A stretch of DNA of 64,000 nt, taken from assembly GCF_963966145.1 (NCBI RefSeq), contig NC_091046.1:32922001-32986000 (forward strand). The letters run 5' to 3'. The translations under genes and the position numbers were made by a program. The notes beneath the pieces are model-generated. The model saw only the letters and a program-made list of their open reading frames with translations. It was not told the DNA's origin and searched no databases. Source of the stretch: Tenebrio molitor. Its lineage: Eukaryota > Arthropoda > Insecta > Coleoptera > Tenebrionidae. Below, in pieces: positions 53,101 through 63,971 of this stretch (position 1 is the first letter of the stretch; every line of letters starts with the position of its first letter).

Positions 53101-54775
53101 AACCAGGAGAATTAAATGACATTTGCGCAGAAAATTGGGTGGAATTTGAAGAGTTTAAAAATAAGGCATTTTCATCCTGGATAACTACCATGTCAACTTC
53201 TCCAGATGAGTGGATTAAGGGAAACTGTAATTGTCCAGCTTTTTTTAAAAATATGATATGTAAACATATTATTGGCATAGCCATTAGACTTAAATATGTC
53301 AAACCACCACCAGAAGCGCGAAATATAAGTATTCAAGGGAAACGTAAAAGAGGGCGTCCTTCTAAGGCAAAAAAAGCTCTTATTGTGCAGTAGTAATATA
53401 CATAAACTTTAAGCTATAGGTACTTAAGAAAATGTTTTTTTTAATTTTTAAGTTTGAAAATTATTTTTTCATTGTTTATTTTATCGTTTAATTTTCAAGT
53501 AAATTCTACCATAATGTTGTCCTGATTTTATTTATTTGAAATTCCTCTTGTCGAGATTAGTACAGAACCTGCCTCACAATCTATGCTGTATTGCCGTGCT
53601 GCCGTACATTTTCTGTAGGTATATTATCAGTCAGCTCTGCCATTGGCTCTGCCCTCAGACCATTTATCGTTATTTATATTTCAATTTCACTATTATACTT
53701 AATCATATTGAATCAAAATACTTATCATAAATTATTATGAAACTTAAGTTTTTTTAAGAATCGAAATGCAATTAATTATTGAACAAAATATCTGATCAAA
53801 TAGTATTTCTACATATCATTTTTTTTTAAATCAGTCAAAGATTAATTTTTATCCGGACAGAACATACTGATCAAACTGAATTTTCTACTTGAAAAATGTT
53901 TATTTTTTTACTTGTCAACTGAATAATGTTACTGATCAAATAAACATAAGCCTTTACGTGGCAAATGTGATGAAAAGTTGTAGAGATTGAATCTGGCTTT
54001 GATTCTGATTGGTCAATTTTAGTGGGCGGAGCAGATAAAAAGTTATAACGGCAATACTATAGTAAAGAATAAATTATAACAGTCAGTACCAGTGACTGTA
54101 AGGTTGACTTTCGTTTATCACTGTTCTTACGGAAAAACGAACCCATCTCCACCCTGCACCCTGATTAGTCCTTTTGGTGTTTTGACATTTTAACAACTGA
54201 CCAGACTTCCTAGTTTGAAAATAGTATAGGTCTGAAGTTGTTAGTGGAGGTTATGTTCGAAACCATGCAAATATTTATGTTCAACTTGCGACTCTCCACA
54301 ACACAATACCAACAACACGCAAAACTTAGGTTAATGAATTAGTACTTATTGTAATATTATTGTACATACTTACCTGTACTTTCGAGAATAGTAATGGAAA
54401 AGCACTATTAAAACTAATGATAACACCTCGATTTTTTGGCGGTCAGTGGCGGTTTTGTCAGTGCGTAACACGCATGCTCATTAAACGATCGATTCCAGTA
54501 CGAATTGAGGTAATTTTACTATTTTGTTTGAATTTTGAAACGTAAAATTAGTAAAATAAATTAAAATTAAAAATAGAGGTAAAGTTATACTGTAGATTTA
54601 TACTTTTCAATCAAAAATAATGTTTTTAAGGAAATTGTTATTTCAATATTATTATTTTATGTCGAAAATATAATTCTACATCAATATTACCTTAAAAATA
54701 AAGTAAATTTTCATTTTTAATGAAAATTCGACAACACAAAATTAATACAATTTTTTTCAGTGTGTATATTCCTTG
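50160..54775 (+). mobile_element. Mutator-like (MULE) element
   Basis: It is delimited by resumption of element N sequence and by weakly matched ends: CACCGTAAAAAAATTTTACA at about 50161 and ACAATTTTTTTCAGTGTG at about 54770. No 8-9 bp duplication was recognised, so the limits are approximate. It holds one intact transposase gene and, at 50576-50790, a copy of the GTTCGAC and palindrome repeats seen in the Z intron. Confidence 0.6.
51591..53393 (+). CDS. MULE transposase with WRKY/FLYWCH-like finger, SWIM finger and AT-hook
   Basis: An uninterrupted 600-residue frame. Residues 35-112 form a WRKY-GCM1/FLYWCH-like zinc finger with Cys74, Cys84, His108 and His110. The MULE catalytic domain follows: Asp238 in IHADATYKLLW, Asp305 in VLICDAAKSI, the CWAH motif at 327-330, and a probable Glu415 in NNTLEAFN. 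A SWIM finger (CNCPAFFKNMICKHI, Cys546, Cys548, Cys557, His559) and an AT-hook (KRKRGRPSK, 584-592) close the protein. Length and domain order are complete for the family. The intact frame suggests a recent insertion. It acts as a cut-and-paste transposase in the nucleus. The first ATG was taken as start; the Ser/Glu-rich first 30 residues are plausible as a disordered lead. Confidence 0.9.
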   Translation: MNNSLVAEYETSESSSEEGRHHESSPKRRVIGNWIKIGVFSGSDEAEKFIKDKKIWGFHYKNKTEEGIKKYFRCNQVKLRGQQCSAKIYLQYDSTSHEVHLFKTKSEHNHDSIETKGVLGIDPSLKLEIQKLFDLKLKPKAILIELSKNSDIRKLPSKRQLDNYLHQLRESKYGPSQISVGELEAWLLKNSVIPEDLHIPFVAQYELETEEEESIFRFFITSRYLMSICANSYKIHADATYKLLWQGFPVLIVGTTDMDKHFHPFGLSVCTNEKKEDFKFLFRALVATSKKLFEKIFEPNVLICDAAKSIQNAFIEIFGTDKLIIMCWAHMRKNVQKRVERDVEKKNRSLILSDINTLQLSSSPEIFEKAVELLKKKWNTEQAFLNYFEREWLSDNSNWYEGVMKHVPSTNNTLEAFNKVIKDTHTLRERLSLNHFLSVALESVQQWSNDYKTELKKFSKIPTITLSLWTSAYQWTKKNKPVLIVSQQESQISYKIPAGDSTEEPGELNDICAENWVEFEEFKNKAFSSWITTMSTSPDEWIKGNCNCPAFFKNMICKHIIGIAIRLKYVKPPPEARNISIQGKRKRGRPSKAKKALIVQ

Positions 54776-55540
54776 ATGGTAATGAAGGTAAAAAACGTTT
54801 AGAATAATATTCAGGGTGCAACAGCTTTTTAGTTATGAATTAATCAAATTGACCAATAGAGCTCGATCTAATTTTCCGTTTATGAGAAAATTGAGTACCT
54901 TCCCTCAATTGCCAAGCAACGTATAATTCGATCAATAATAAAATTATTTTCAATATTTGTCTGGTCAACTTGTCGAAACAGACGTCAAAAGTGACAGCTA
55001 CTTTTGAAATAACCAAAAATGGGAAATTTCGCCAAAGGCAGGTGAACAAATGTATAAAATCTAAATCAGAGAACGCAAGAAGTTTCTTCTTCCGGCAATG
55101 AATGAAATATGGTTTGTTATGAGTGAAAATTTCCAGAGCAATTGTAACCTTGAGGGGTATGATGAATTGAACCTTTGTTGATGGAAGGTAAAATGGCGAC
55201 GTAGCGTCAAGTGAGTAATATTACTAATTACTACCTTAAAAATCTTAGTATAAAGTGAAATATACAGGGCCTGTGAAGTGAATCGGAATCACAAGAAATT
55301 TATCCTGACTCCTGTGCATACACTCTGCATCTGCAACGTATTAGCGCAGCTACACGAGCGGGACTTTTCATCGTCCAAATGAAAGAAGTCTTTTAGGAAC
55401 ATTCTTGACATTGCAAAAAAAGGAGTTACACGTAGGTTTTGAACAACAGATCAAGCATAGTGGCAGTTCTGAAAGAAAGAAGACAAAACTGGATTGAACT
55501 AACCTATTTATTTTAGTATCATTATTAGTAAAAATTTAAG
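54776..55540. other. Interior of element N, no gene
   Basis: No recognised coding sequence. A short open frame (minus, 54840-55049) has no domain. Confidence 0.4.
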
Positions 55541-55554
55541 ATCAAATTTTATAA

Positions 55555-56140
55555 CTAAACGATGTAGAATGCAACAAATGAAATAAGAAACATGCAAAAT
55601 AAAGTGTGTTCAAAATGACCACCTTTCATCTGAAGGGATAGGCGAGCTCGTTTTATTAAATTTTCCTTTGCCAGTCTAAGCATATTAGGAATAACAGTAG
55701 CCAGTGTTTCGTAAATTTGGTCATTTAGTTCTTCTAAAATATTGATAGGTTCGCGGTAAATATAGTTCTTCAAATACTTCTTCTACCGTCGTCATCAAAG
55801 GACTGAAGAACAGCATGTTCAGTCTCTGGCGTTCTAACTTCTCGCGGGGGACCAAAAATTTTTTGTCAGGTAGGCTTAAGGACCCAGTGTCTCGAGCGCG
55901 GTACACCAACCGTAGAAATACGTTATAATTTGGATGTGGCAAACGTCGTGGAAAACGAATTGCATATTCCCTTGCGTCCTCACGTGCATTGCGCCGGCCC
56001 TCTCCACAAATTATGAGCATTTCGGCATACTCTGCAGCTGTATACATGATTTCAATACGAAGTTGACAATTTCGAATCAAATTATAACTTGACGTTGTCA
56101 AAATCTTCACAGTTGCCCAAACATTTACTTGAAATTCCAT
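55555..56140 (-). pseudogene. Mariner-like transposase of element N: two ends joined, middle deleted
   Basis: The minus-strand frame from 56140 reads MYTAAEYAEMLIICGEGRR, then AIRFPRRLPHPNYNVFLRLV and YRARDTGSLSLPD, the DUF4817-type N-terminal domain and helix-turn-helix. Almost directly after, an overlapping frame (55773-55555) reads NILEELNDQIYETLATVIPN then LQMKGGHFEHTLF, the extreme C-terminus. The DDE domain between them is missing and the frames do not join. The element is therefore a deletion derivative that kept only its ends and the gene's two tips. Confidence 0.8.
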
Positions 56141-56356
56141 ACCATTCTTACTAGAATTATGTTGCTAGGCAATTCAAACCGTTGGTTAAATTTACGTGAA
56201 ATTCAAATTAACAGCGTCCTCCTGATTGGTCAACTTTAATTATTCATTACAAAAAAACGATTATACCCTGCCCTTTTTTTTAAACGTTATTGCTTTCAGT
56301 TATCACCAAGGAAAACGCACTGTAAGTTTGATCCGCGAGTTCTGGGACACCCTGTA

Positions 56357-57690
56357 TAAGGGTGTGTGTATTTTTAAAATTGTCGAAATTTTCCCTACGA
56401 GGTTGTGGAACAACGTAGGAGACTAAAAGCAATTAAAAAAAATTGTAGCCCAAAAAACAAATGTCATTTTATTTTTTGACAGAATTTTTTAAATATTTTT
56501 TCCGAGTTCTACATGAAGCCAGTAGCTCGTGATTAAAATATCTGTACAACTTTCAATAACACCCTGTATATCTATAATCATTCTAATTCAAGAAAAAAAT
56601 GTAAAAGCAAATTTAATTTTTTTTTAAATTTGGTCATGGCGGCTTTTCTTACTTATATTTTTTGTACCTATTTAAAGCCAACATTTTTATTTCATCATTC
56701 ATCTAGCACTTCTTAAATCTAAACCCTTTAAAATGATATTTACATTTTTTATCCACGTATACCGGGTGTCCCAACGGTTTGGCAAAGTAGATTTACTAAG
56801 TTAATATAACTTCTTTGAAAAATGTTATTATTTCATGTTATACATACAAGTTATGAGCACGGTTTAAAAATATTTTATATTATACAGGGTGTTTGGTGTA
56901 TCTGTGGCAACACAAACTTATATTTTTTTAAATGGAACACCCAGTATTTTTTTACGTTTTTTGAAAGCTCTCGTCAAAACAAAGAGGAAGATACCGCATT
57001 TGATGGGTCTAACTTCTACTGTTAGTAAACTATTCGCTCTTTTGTGTCCGGACAAACCAAACTTTGAAAATTTGTAAAAAATATAACAGATGATAATTAC
57101 ATATTTAGATTAGGTTTTTTTAGAACATTGTAAATATCGTCAATTTTATTGTCTTGTTGAAAAACATTAAGATTTTTACTTAATTACGTAGAGGGCGCTT
57201 CAAACGCAAACTCTTTATTTAGTCAATTTTTTTTAAATGGAATACCCTGTATTTCGATATACCGTTGGATAGCTCTTTCAATGAGCGTTCAAAAGATATA
57301 AGGTGTTTGGCATCTAAAATAAATAGTTTATCTACAAATTTTATTTAAAATATCAAATATTTCAGATTTTTCTTTAATTTAACTGAACCAAAAAAATACA
57401 TTTCATCGAGTTTAATATTACTATAGATTTACAAAATAATTCAAAAGAGAATAAATTTAACCTTTAGTTAACTTACACCCATTTGCACCACTTATAGTTA
57501 AGTTGTAGTTAACTTTAACTTATAGTTAAACGACAAATTACTTTCCACGGTATCTTTAAGTAGAGGTTAAATGCCTAACTCATAGTTAAAAATTAATTTG
57601 TAGTTTGGGTAGGGATTAACTCAATTTATGAGGTTATGTTATGACACACGTCACAAGTTGCTGTCACGTGTTTTGTGAATTGTGATTATA
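56357..57690. other. Fragments of mariner-type ends, no gene
   Basis: TA-flanked CCGGGTGTCCCAACGG (about 56762), CAGGGTGTTTGGTGTATC (about 56885) and ATACCCTGTATTTCG (about 57240) are single mariner-type termini. From about 57478 (ACCCATTTGCACCACTTATA) the sequence may be the left end of the Harbinger element whose gene starts at 57731. Confidence 0.4.
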
Positions 57691-58605
57691 GTTGCGTTAT
57701 TTTATCTTCGAAATCACTGCAAATGTAAATATGGATGATTGTGATGGAGATGTGCTGGATGTGATAAATTTCATAGAATTCGGTATACCGCGAACACTTT
57801 ATGTTCGATCACATTACTTCCTTACCATGGATGAAGTAAAATTTCGAAAGAGATTTAGGTTAACGAAAGATACCGTCATGAATATTCTTGGTCAGATAGA
57901 CCAAGATCTGGAATTTCCTTATGATATGTAAGTATAGAAACGATGGGTTTCAATCGTTAATTATTTCGCTTCTTCCATTAACTTTACCTAATATTTATAT
58001 TTTATTCTTCTTTGAGAAACAACTGCGTTGCTCCAATAGATCAGTTGTTGACTTGTTTGCGGTTGTATTCAACAGGAGGACATCTTGACGCCGTTGCAGA
58101 CTTTGCAGGGATGCATCTCTCTACAGTCTCCAGAATAGCTGTAAAAGTATCTCAAGCAATTGCACGATTGGCACCGAATTATACAATATGATTCAAAAGG
58201 GTCGCACCACCGCTTTGGTGGTAATAGAGAACGTTAATAGAAGTGCAAATGCGCTTTTGGAATTTTTCTTCGTTGAGGGGTGTTTAAGTTACGAATGTTT
58301 AAAGATTGAACAAATAGGCAACGCTGGAATGCACCTTGCACCTTGTATAATTTGAAACTATAAATAATAGGTGCCCTCTTTTTTTGACAGCTGAATATGC
58401 TCCGAATTGTCAAAACATTTGGAAATCAAATTTGACAATAAAATCTTCAGTAAAAATTGGGAAAGAAATCAGTCCAGGCTTGCTTGCCCACAAGAACACG
58501 GTAAACGTACATTTTAGAATGTAATGCTTTAATAAATTATTTAAAAATTGAAATTAACTCAAAATCATACCACAATGTAAAATCAAACAAATAAATATTA
58601 AACAT

Positions 58606-60470
58606 CTACAATAAATGTTCGAAATTCTGACCATTTGCCTCAATACATTTTCCTAGTCTTCGTCTGATGCTTCCTTGAACGTTTCTTAGTTCTTGTTCAC
58701 TGTTAGGGGCCGTGCGATAAACAATTGTTTTAATATGCCCCCATAAGAAGAAATCGAGCGGAGTAATATCGCAAGACCGAGGAGGCCAAGCGATAAAACC
58801 TCGGCGACCGATCCACCTTCTTGGATAGTTGTTATTTGGCCATTGCCTTACAGGTCTAGCAAAATGGGCAGGTGCACCATCTAATTGCAACCAGATTGGG
58901 TTGAGTAAAACTACCAAGGGAAGACTATCTTGTAGTTCTTGAAAGTTCCCTCTTAAGAAATTCAAAAAATTATGCCCATTGAGACGATTTGGTAGAAAGT
59001 ATGGGCCAACTAATTGGTCTCCGATGATACCAGCCCATACATTGACAGAAAATCGTTGTTGAAATGCTCGCCGACGTATTACATGGGGGTTTTCTATTTC
59101 TCAATAGTGATGATTACACTGGGGAACAAAAACATTTTTTTTTTCTGCGGCATTAACTTTTGTAGTGAATTTGGATGTAACTCAAGTAACAATTACTCGG
59201 GATGTAGTTTTTTTGTTTAAATTGACTCTATTTCTCACAATAAATCCTACTATCCAAAATGATAAAATTTTTAATAATCTGTCCTGTCCTATGTCAGAAA
59301 AAAATATGAGTTCTTTCCGTAAGTTTTGTGTTAACGATCTCAACAATTTTTGCTATATACATATGTGGTAAATATTGTCAACAACTACAACGAAGAAATA
59401 TTACCGATTCTGTAAAACAAGCTTACGAAGCATATTTTTTCCAAATATACAATCTGCTAAATCATCAATGTTGCACAGTGAAGATTTGCCAGTTCCGATA
59501 TTTACTGCCTTATGAAACGTTTCCTCTTGAGAGTCAAAACACAAGCGAAAGTGAATTTGAAGGGTGCAATCCTACACTCTCAAGGAGAGCTCAATGACTT
59601 GATTGGAGATTTAAATTTATGGAAGAAATATGGAAGAAATTTGAAATATCAAGGCTAGTGGGACCGCCATATGATGGTGGACCACTGCTAACCAAAAACA
59701 CAGTACCTAGACGATCGCATAAAAAACATTTTTCTTAATTTATTTTCGTGAATTTTTTTTATACGATTAATTCTATTTAAATTATTATTTATAACGCTGC
59801 TGCCGTTGGAAAATTAAAGTTTTAAAACATATCCAATATTTTTATTTTATTCTATGTTCATCATAAGAGGGTTGCCTTTATCTCAAAAACTAGAGTCAAT
59901 TCGGCAGATATGATGGACTTTTTGTATTCACAAGATTAAAATTACCCAATATCGACTTTCAAAGTCCACGCCGCAGAATCAGTGTTCTCCTGTGTTATGC
60001 ATTTTAAATATGCCATCACGAGTAAAGGTAGATTCATCTGTTCACATAATCTGATTTTGAAAATTTGGATTCATCCATCCATCCAGCATCCAACGACAAA
60101 AGTTAACACGAAGAGGGAAGTCGTCTTCACTTAGAGCTTGCACTTTAGTGTAATGAAAAGGGTGGTAAGCTTCCGATTTTAAAACACGCTGAACGACGCT
60201 GTAGTTGACGTTTAAGTTTCGTCCAATTCCTCGAATGCTGACGTTAGGATTGTCTTCAACGGCTTGCAAAACAGCTTCTTCGACTTGAGGAGTTCTTGCA
60301 GTGCGTGGTCTACCTACTGTCTTATGGATAACATCTACTCGGCCCGTTTCCCTCATTCGCTGATCGAGCCGTTGAAAAACATTTTTGTCCGGAGGTCTGC
60401 GCTCATGATATCGTTCAGCATAAGTCACTGCAGCGCGTCGAAAGTTTCCGCCACACTCTCCCAGAACAAA
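58606..60470 (-). pseudogene. Mariner-like transposase of element O, interrupted
   Basis: The N-terminal part (60470-60010) reads AERYHERRPPDKNVFQRLDQ, then VGRPRTARTPQVEEAV, NPNVSIRGIGRNLNVNY and NQIMWTDESTFTRDGIFKMH. The WTDEST motif gives the first catalytic Asp. An insertion (59108-59985) follows. The C-terminal part (59110-58606) reads ENPHVIRRRAFQQRFSVNVW, IWLQLDGAPAHF (second Asp), FIAWPPRSCDITPLDFFLWG (third acidic residue) and CIEANGQNFEHLL. Apart from the insertion, the gene is better preserved than the other mariner copies here. The domain order is DUF4817-type, helix-turn-helix, DDE. Confidence 0.85.
59108..59985 (+). mobile_element. Insertion in the mariner transposase
   Basis: It starts near ACACTGGGGAACAAAAAC and ends near the inverse-like GCCGCAGAATCAGTGT; the motif CTGCGGC is inverted near both ends. 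Inside, at 59410-59660, broken frames read VKQAYEAYFF, DLPVPIFTAL and GELNDLIGDLNLWKKYGR. These resemble a repetitive insect protein that I recognise only by pattern and cannot name. Confidence 0.5.
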
Positions 60471-61590
60471 GTACTATCGCGGCCAAAATACTTTGGTCGT
60501 CACTTTTTGACACTTCAAATGTAAATCAAGTATTAATGTCAATATACATGACAATTTCAAATTATTCTTGTCAAAAATATGGCACCTTCAGTTTTTGATA
60601 AATATAGAATCGTTTTACTTGCTTCTGAAGGTTGTCTAAACCGCGACCATGTTGATCTTTTCCTTTTGAACCCTGCCTCCGCAGCTGGGATTTACCCCAC
60701 CCGTATGACACTGATAGATTAAAATAATTTTGACAGTAGTAAAAAAGAAGGTTAAACATCCTAAAGTTTGCTTTACAATTGAATGTCATTTATGTCACAT
60801 TGACGACCAAAGTATTTTGGCTGCGATAGTACATATCACAGTATTCGTTTAAAGTGAACATTTTTCAGTTAAACTTAGAGGAATTATCAGTCACTGCGAA
60901 AAATTGACATTTAAATGACAATTTTTTTTAGATCCCAAATATCGTAACCACAGTGACACTCAATTTTCGGTGCCTTGTTGCCGACTTTATCTGTTCAGAA
61001 AATGGTGATATTTCCAAAGATTTTTCTTGCGTTAATAGTTGATAATTCTAATGTTTATTAACAAAGAACATTTGACATGCGTGTATTTTACGTTTCTCAT
61101 TAACAAAAACATAAAATTACATTATCTGATTGGTAAAAAATCAACATGAAAATCCTTTCCTTCGGGGCATACAATTTGCAATTTGCAATTTGTTTGAATT
61201 TTTGAGAACAACTAAATGGTTCTAAATCCCACACAAGTGATGGTGCGGTCCTTTCGAATCACCCTGTATGTATAGGATTTCCAACTACTAATGACGAGTG
61301 TCGAAAAACTCAACAGGATTTTTACAATATCGCCCAATTTCCGAGGGTTTTAGGAGCTATTGACGGCTCTCATTTTAAAATTCAATCTCCTGGCGGCGAT
61401 GACCCTGAAATTTTTAGAAGCCGAAAAGGATACTTTTCTATTAATGGACAATTTATTTGCAATTCGCATTTTAAAATATTAGACGTTGTAGCTAGATGGC
61501 CAGGTTCAACTCATGACGCTACTTTTTTTAATAATAGTCACATTAAAGGAAAATTTGAAAATAACAATTACATAGCAAATATAGTTCAAT

Positions 61591-61705
61591 CATTTCGTCA
61601 AACTACCTTTTTAAAGGTTTAGTATTTGAAACCTTAGGCCCTTGGTGCAAAGAAGCCATCGATTTCATTAATGTCATCGGAAACCGACTTATCGCGGAAT
61701 CAGGC
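61591..61705 (+). other. Fragment of a retroelement-like protein
   Basis: A frame near 61615-61700 reads VFETLGPWCKEAIDFINVIG. I associate this pattern with the C-terminal end of reverse-transcriptase-linked proteins in invertebrate repeats, but cannot name the family firmly. It lies between the truncated Harbinger gene and the LTR end. Confidence 0.3.
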
Positions 61706-61734
61706 TGTTCGTGACTAGGACCGTAATGAGGTGC
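61706..61734 (-). repeat. LTR terminus (right end of the 3' LTR)
   Basis: TGTTCGTGACTAGGACCGTA then ATGAGGTGC is identical to 63972-64000. On the minus strand it ends in CA, as an LTR should. The start of this LTR was not recognised and may be deleted. Confidence 0.65.
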
Positions 61735-61776
61735 TGGTATTTGTTATTTGTGTAAATTGTTCGAAGGACCTGATGA

Positions 61777-62991
61777 TTAAAACTCAATATTTGCCATGAA
61801 TGTCTTCGACGTTGACGATGGTTGTTGTATTGTTTCGATTGTCTGAGGTGTTTCGATTATTGTTTGATTGGGTTTGTTCAAGTGCAGAAGTCTGTTGTGT
61901 TTTTTGTTACATTCTCTGCAGGAACCTGACTTGCAATTTAGGGCTGAATGATTGTGTTTTAAGCAATTCACACACAAGTTTAAACGTTTAACTTGGTTAA
62001 ATCGTTCAGTTACTGCTAACTTTAAAAAATCAGCACACTGGAAAATGAAATGACCCTTTTGGCAAAATGAACAAGTGAGTTTATCATTCGCAGAAGCGTG
62101 ATTGGCAATTGCATGCGTTTTGTGCTGCGCCGATTGTGATTTCTGATTACCTGAATTTAGCGACTCTAAAAGATTGCATTTATCATTTAAAAACTCTTGA
62201 AGGTCTGCCAATTTCGGATTTTCTGAATTCAATTTTGCTACCCATTCCCTTTTTGTTGAAAAATCCAGTTTTTGTGTAATTATTGGGACAATTAATGGAT
62301 CCCATGAAATTGTGTTTATGTTTAGAACCTTAAACGCCTCTAAATTGGAAATGACGGTGTCTAATAATTGTCTTAGACCTGAATATATGGTTTTGTTGAG
62401 AGGAGGTGCATTAAGTATGGCTTGAACATGTTCTTGCACAATGAGTCTTGTATTTTTGTATCGTTTTTTGAGTATGTCCCAAGCGATTGCATAATTGGCC
62501 CCTGATATTTTTAAAGATTCAATGCATTTTAAAGCTTCACCCTTAAGAACTCCCTTTAAGTAATGAAAGCGTCTAATATCGTTTAAACCTTTGTTTTCAT
62601 GAATTAAACTGTTGAATGTGTCATGAAACGAGGTCCATTCTGAATAAGACCCACTAAACTGTGGTAAATTCAACTGTGGTAAATTTACATTGACTTCCTG
62701 TGAAGTATCTTGGACATGACTATCTATGACAGATTGCATCATGCTCTTTGTATCGAAATATGAATCTTCAAACGTTTCGCGATCGTTTGTCTCTGATGCG
62801 GTATTGTCAATTAATTCAATTTGGTATTGAACCGCTCTGAACTCCTTGTCGAGATCATCTAGGGCTGACATGCGTGATTTAATTTTGTTTACATTATCAC
62901 CTGGTGGGAATGATGCAACAAATTTTGATATTCTGTTAAGCTGAGCTAGTATTTGATTTTTCTTGAGTATTAATTCTGCTAACTCAGGCAT
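61777..62991 (-). CDS. gag: BEL/Pao retrotransposon gag
   Basis: An uninterrupted frame. I take the start at 62991 (MPELAELILKKNQ) rather than the in-frame ATG at 63048, because a BEL gag typically begins with such a helix; this gives 404 residues. A coiled-coil start is followed by a DUF1759-type capsid region (LPQFSGSYSEWTSFHDTF, FHYLKGVLKGEALKCIESL, LNSENPKLADLQEFLNDKC). Three zinc knuckles follow: CSFCQKGHFIFQC, CVNCLKHNHSALNC and CRECNKKHNRLLH. The protein packages element RNA in cytoplasmic particles. It ends at FMANIEF where protease would normally begin; protease, reverse transcriptase and integrase are absent, so the copy depends on others. Confidence 0.88.
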   Translation of the reverse strand: MPELAELILKKNQILAQLNRISKFVASFPPGDNVNKIKSRMSALDDLDKEFRAVQYQIELIDNTASETNDRETFEDSYFDTKSMMQSVIDSHVQDTSQEVNVNLPQLNLPQFSGSYSEWTSFHDTFNSLIHENKGLNDIRRFHYLKGVLKGEALKCIESLKISGANYAIAWDILKKRYKNTRLIVQEHVQAILNAPPLNKTIYSGLRQLLDTVISNLEAFKVLNINTISWDPLIVPIITQKLDFSTKREWVAKLNSENPKLADLQEFLNDKCNLLESLNSGNQKSQSAQHKTHAIANHASANDKLTCSFCQKGHFIFQCADFLKLAVTERFNQVKRLNLCVNCLKHNHSALNCKSGSCRECNKKHNRLLHLNKPNQTIIETPQTIETIQQPSSTSKTFMANIEF

Positions 62992-63048
62992 TTTGAAATG
63001 AAATATGTGATTGAAATGAAGTAAATCTGAATTAAATGTGTCGCTCAC

Positions 63049-63971
63049 GGAATGGATCTGAACGGGAATGATATAGGATGCTCACTGATCTGACTGGTAT
63101 GTCTTGGACCAACTTGGACTTCTGCTGTTGTCGGATGCTGCTATGGTGATTTCGCTGATGCACGAATTAAATCACTTATAATCAATTCACTTTTGTAATG
63201 ACGCACTAGAGTTACTAAATTTAGTAACTTTTGTCTTGTGAACACATCTTTTTACCGCGAATTTGGGCTTTTAAAAAGTTAGGTTATGGGTCACGTCATT
63301 TGTTCTGTCAAAACTGGTCCAATTCAAAGTATAGTGAAACTAAATGTGTTTAATTATTTTGAAGAATAAAGCAAAGTTGCACTAAACAAATACGAAAAGG
63401 CAGTTGAACGTAACAATGAAATAATTTTGCATTTTGCTACTCATCCTCGTCATCGTCGCTGTTTTCCAAGTTCGAATCCGAATCTTCAACCAAATTAACA
63501 ATATTTGTGGACGTCATGGATGCTAAAGTTTCCCATAAGCCTTGTTCTTGTCCTTCATTTAAAATTCTATACATACTTCTGGGACTGAAGCACTTAGGAA
63601 GAGTTTTATTTTAGATTAGGATTTACCGAAAAAACATTCGCCACTGCTTCTACAATTTTGTACTTTACGTATTTACGTTTCCATTGTCTCCATGAGTAAT
63701 TTCTTTCTTAATTTTGTTGAAAGCCTTTAAAATGTGCTGCTTCGTTCTGCTTGCTTATTGATGCTATACTCCGTTTTGGAAATTCATTCATTTTGGCAGT
63801 GACAATAATATGACATTTTAAATCATTGCCAACTTTTTTTCATATATTTTCATATATTTTGTAAAAAAATTTAACAAAAAAAAAGTTCCAGTTAGTTCGT
63901 CATTACAAAAATGAATGCATTATATCACTAATCACTAACTCGATGAAATCCGGCTCTATGGACCAACAATA
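63049..63971 (-). other. Leader of the BEL/Pao element, with a possible insertion
   Basis: Directly after the LTR end at 63972 the minus strand reads TATTGTTGGTCCATAGAGCC, which fits the leader/primer-site region I associate with BEL elements. The leader is long (about 920 bp). TTTTGTAATGACGCACTA (about 63195) and its near inverse at about 63893-63912 suggest that a TIR element lies inside. The minus frame 63590-63430 (about 52 codons, ending NLENSDDDEDE) is unassigned, and the palindrome GTTACTAAATTTAGTAAC lies at 63211-63228. Confidence 0.45.

Larger units (their letters stand above)
50125..56354 (-). mobile_element. Mariner-like element N, split by a Mutator-like element
   Basis: CAGGGTGTCCCAGAACTCGC then GGATCAAA at 50125 is inverted at 56327-56354. 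TA flanks both (50123-50124 and 56355-56356). The transposase remnant is at the right end, on the minus strand. The Mutator-like element begins within about 35 bp of the left end. Confidence 0.9.
58184..61266 (-). mobile_element. Mariner-like element O in a Harbinger exon
   Basis: CAATATGATTCAAAAGGGTC then GCACCACCGC is inverted at 61233-61266 (GATGGTGCGGTCCTTTCGAA then TCACCCTG). TA flanks both ends. The transposase is on the minus strand. Confidence 0.8.
57731..61590 (+). pseudogene. Harbinger transposase split by a mariner-like element
   Basis: Exon 1 (57731-57927) starts MDDCDGDVLDVINFIEFGI and reads FRKRFRLTKDTVMNIL, ending at a GTAAGT donor. Exon 2 (from 58017) reads NNCVAPIDQLLTCLRLYSTG and LSTVSRIAVKVSQAIARLAP, then is cut at about 58183. 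The gene resumes at about 61272: GFPTTNDEC, then FPRVLGAIDGSHFKIQSPGG with the first catalytic Asp, then ILDVVARWPGSTHDATFF, ending near 61590. The rest, including the second Asp and the Glu, is missing. The interruption is the 3.08-kb mariner-like element 58184-61266. Confidence 0.85.

Noticed and set aside
54840..55049. A 69-codon minus-strand frame
   Set aside because: No domain, and it lies in the non-coding interior of a mariner derivative.
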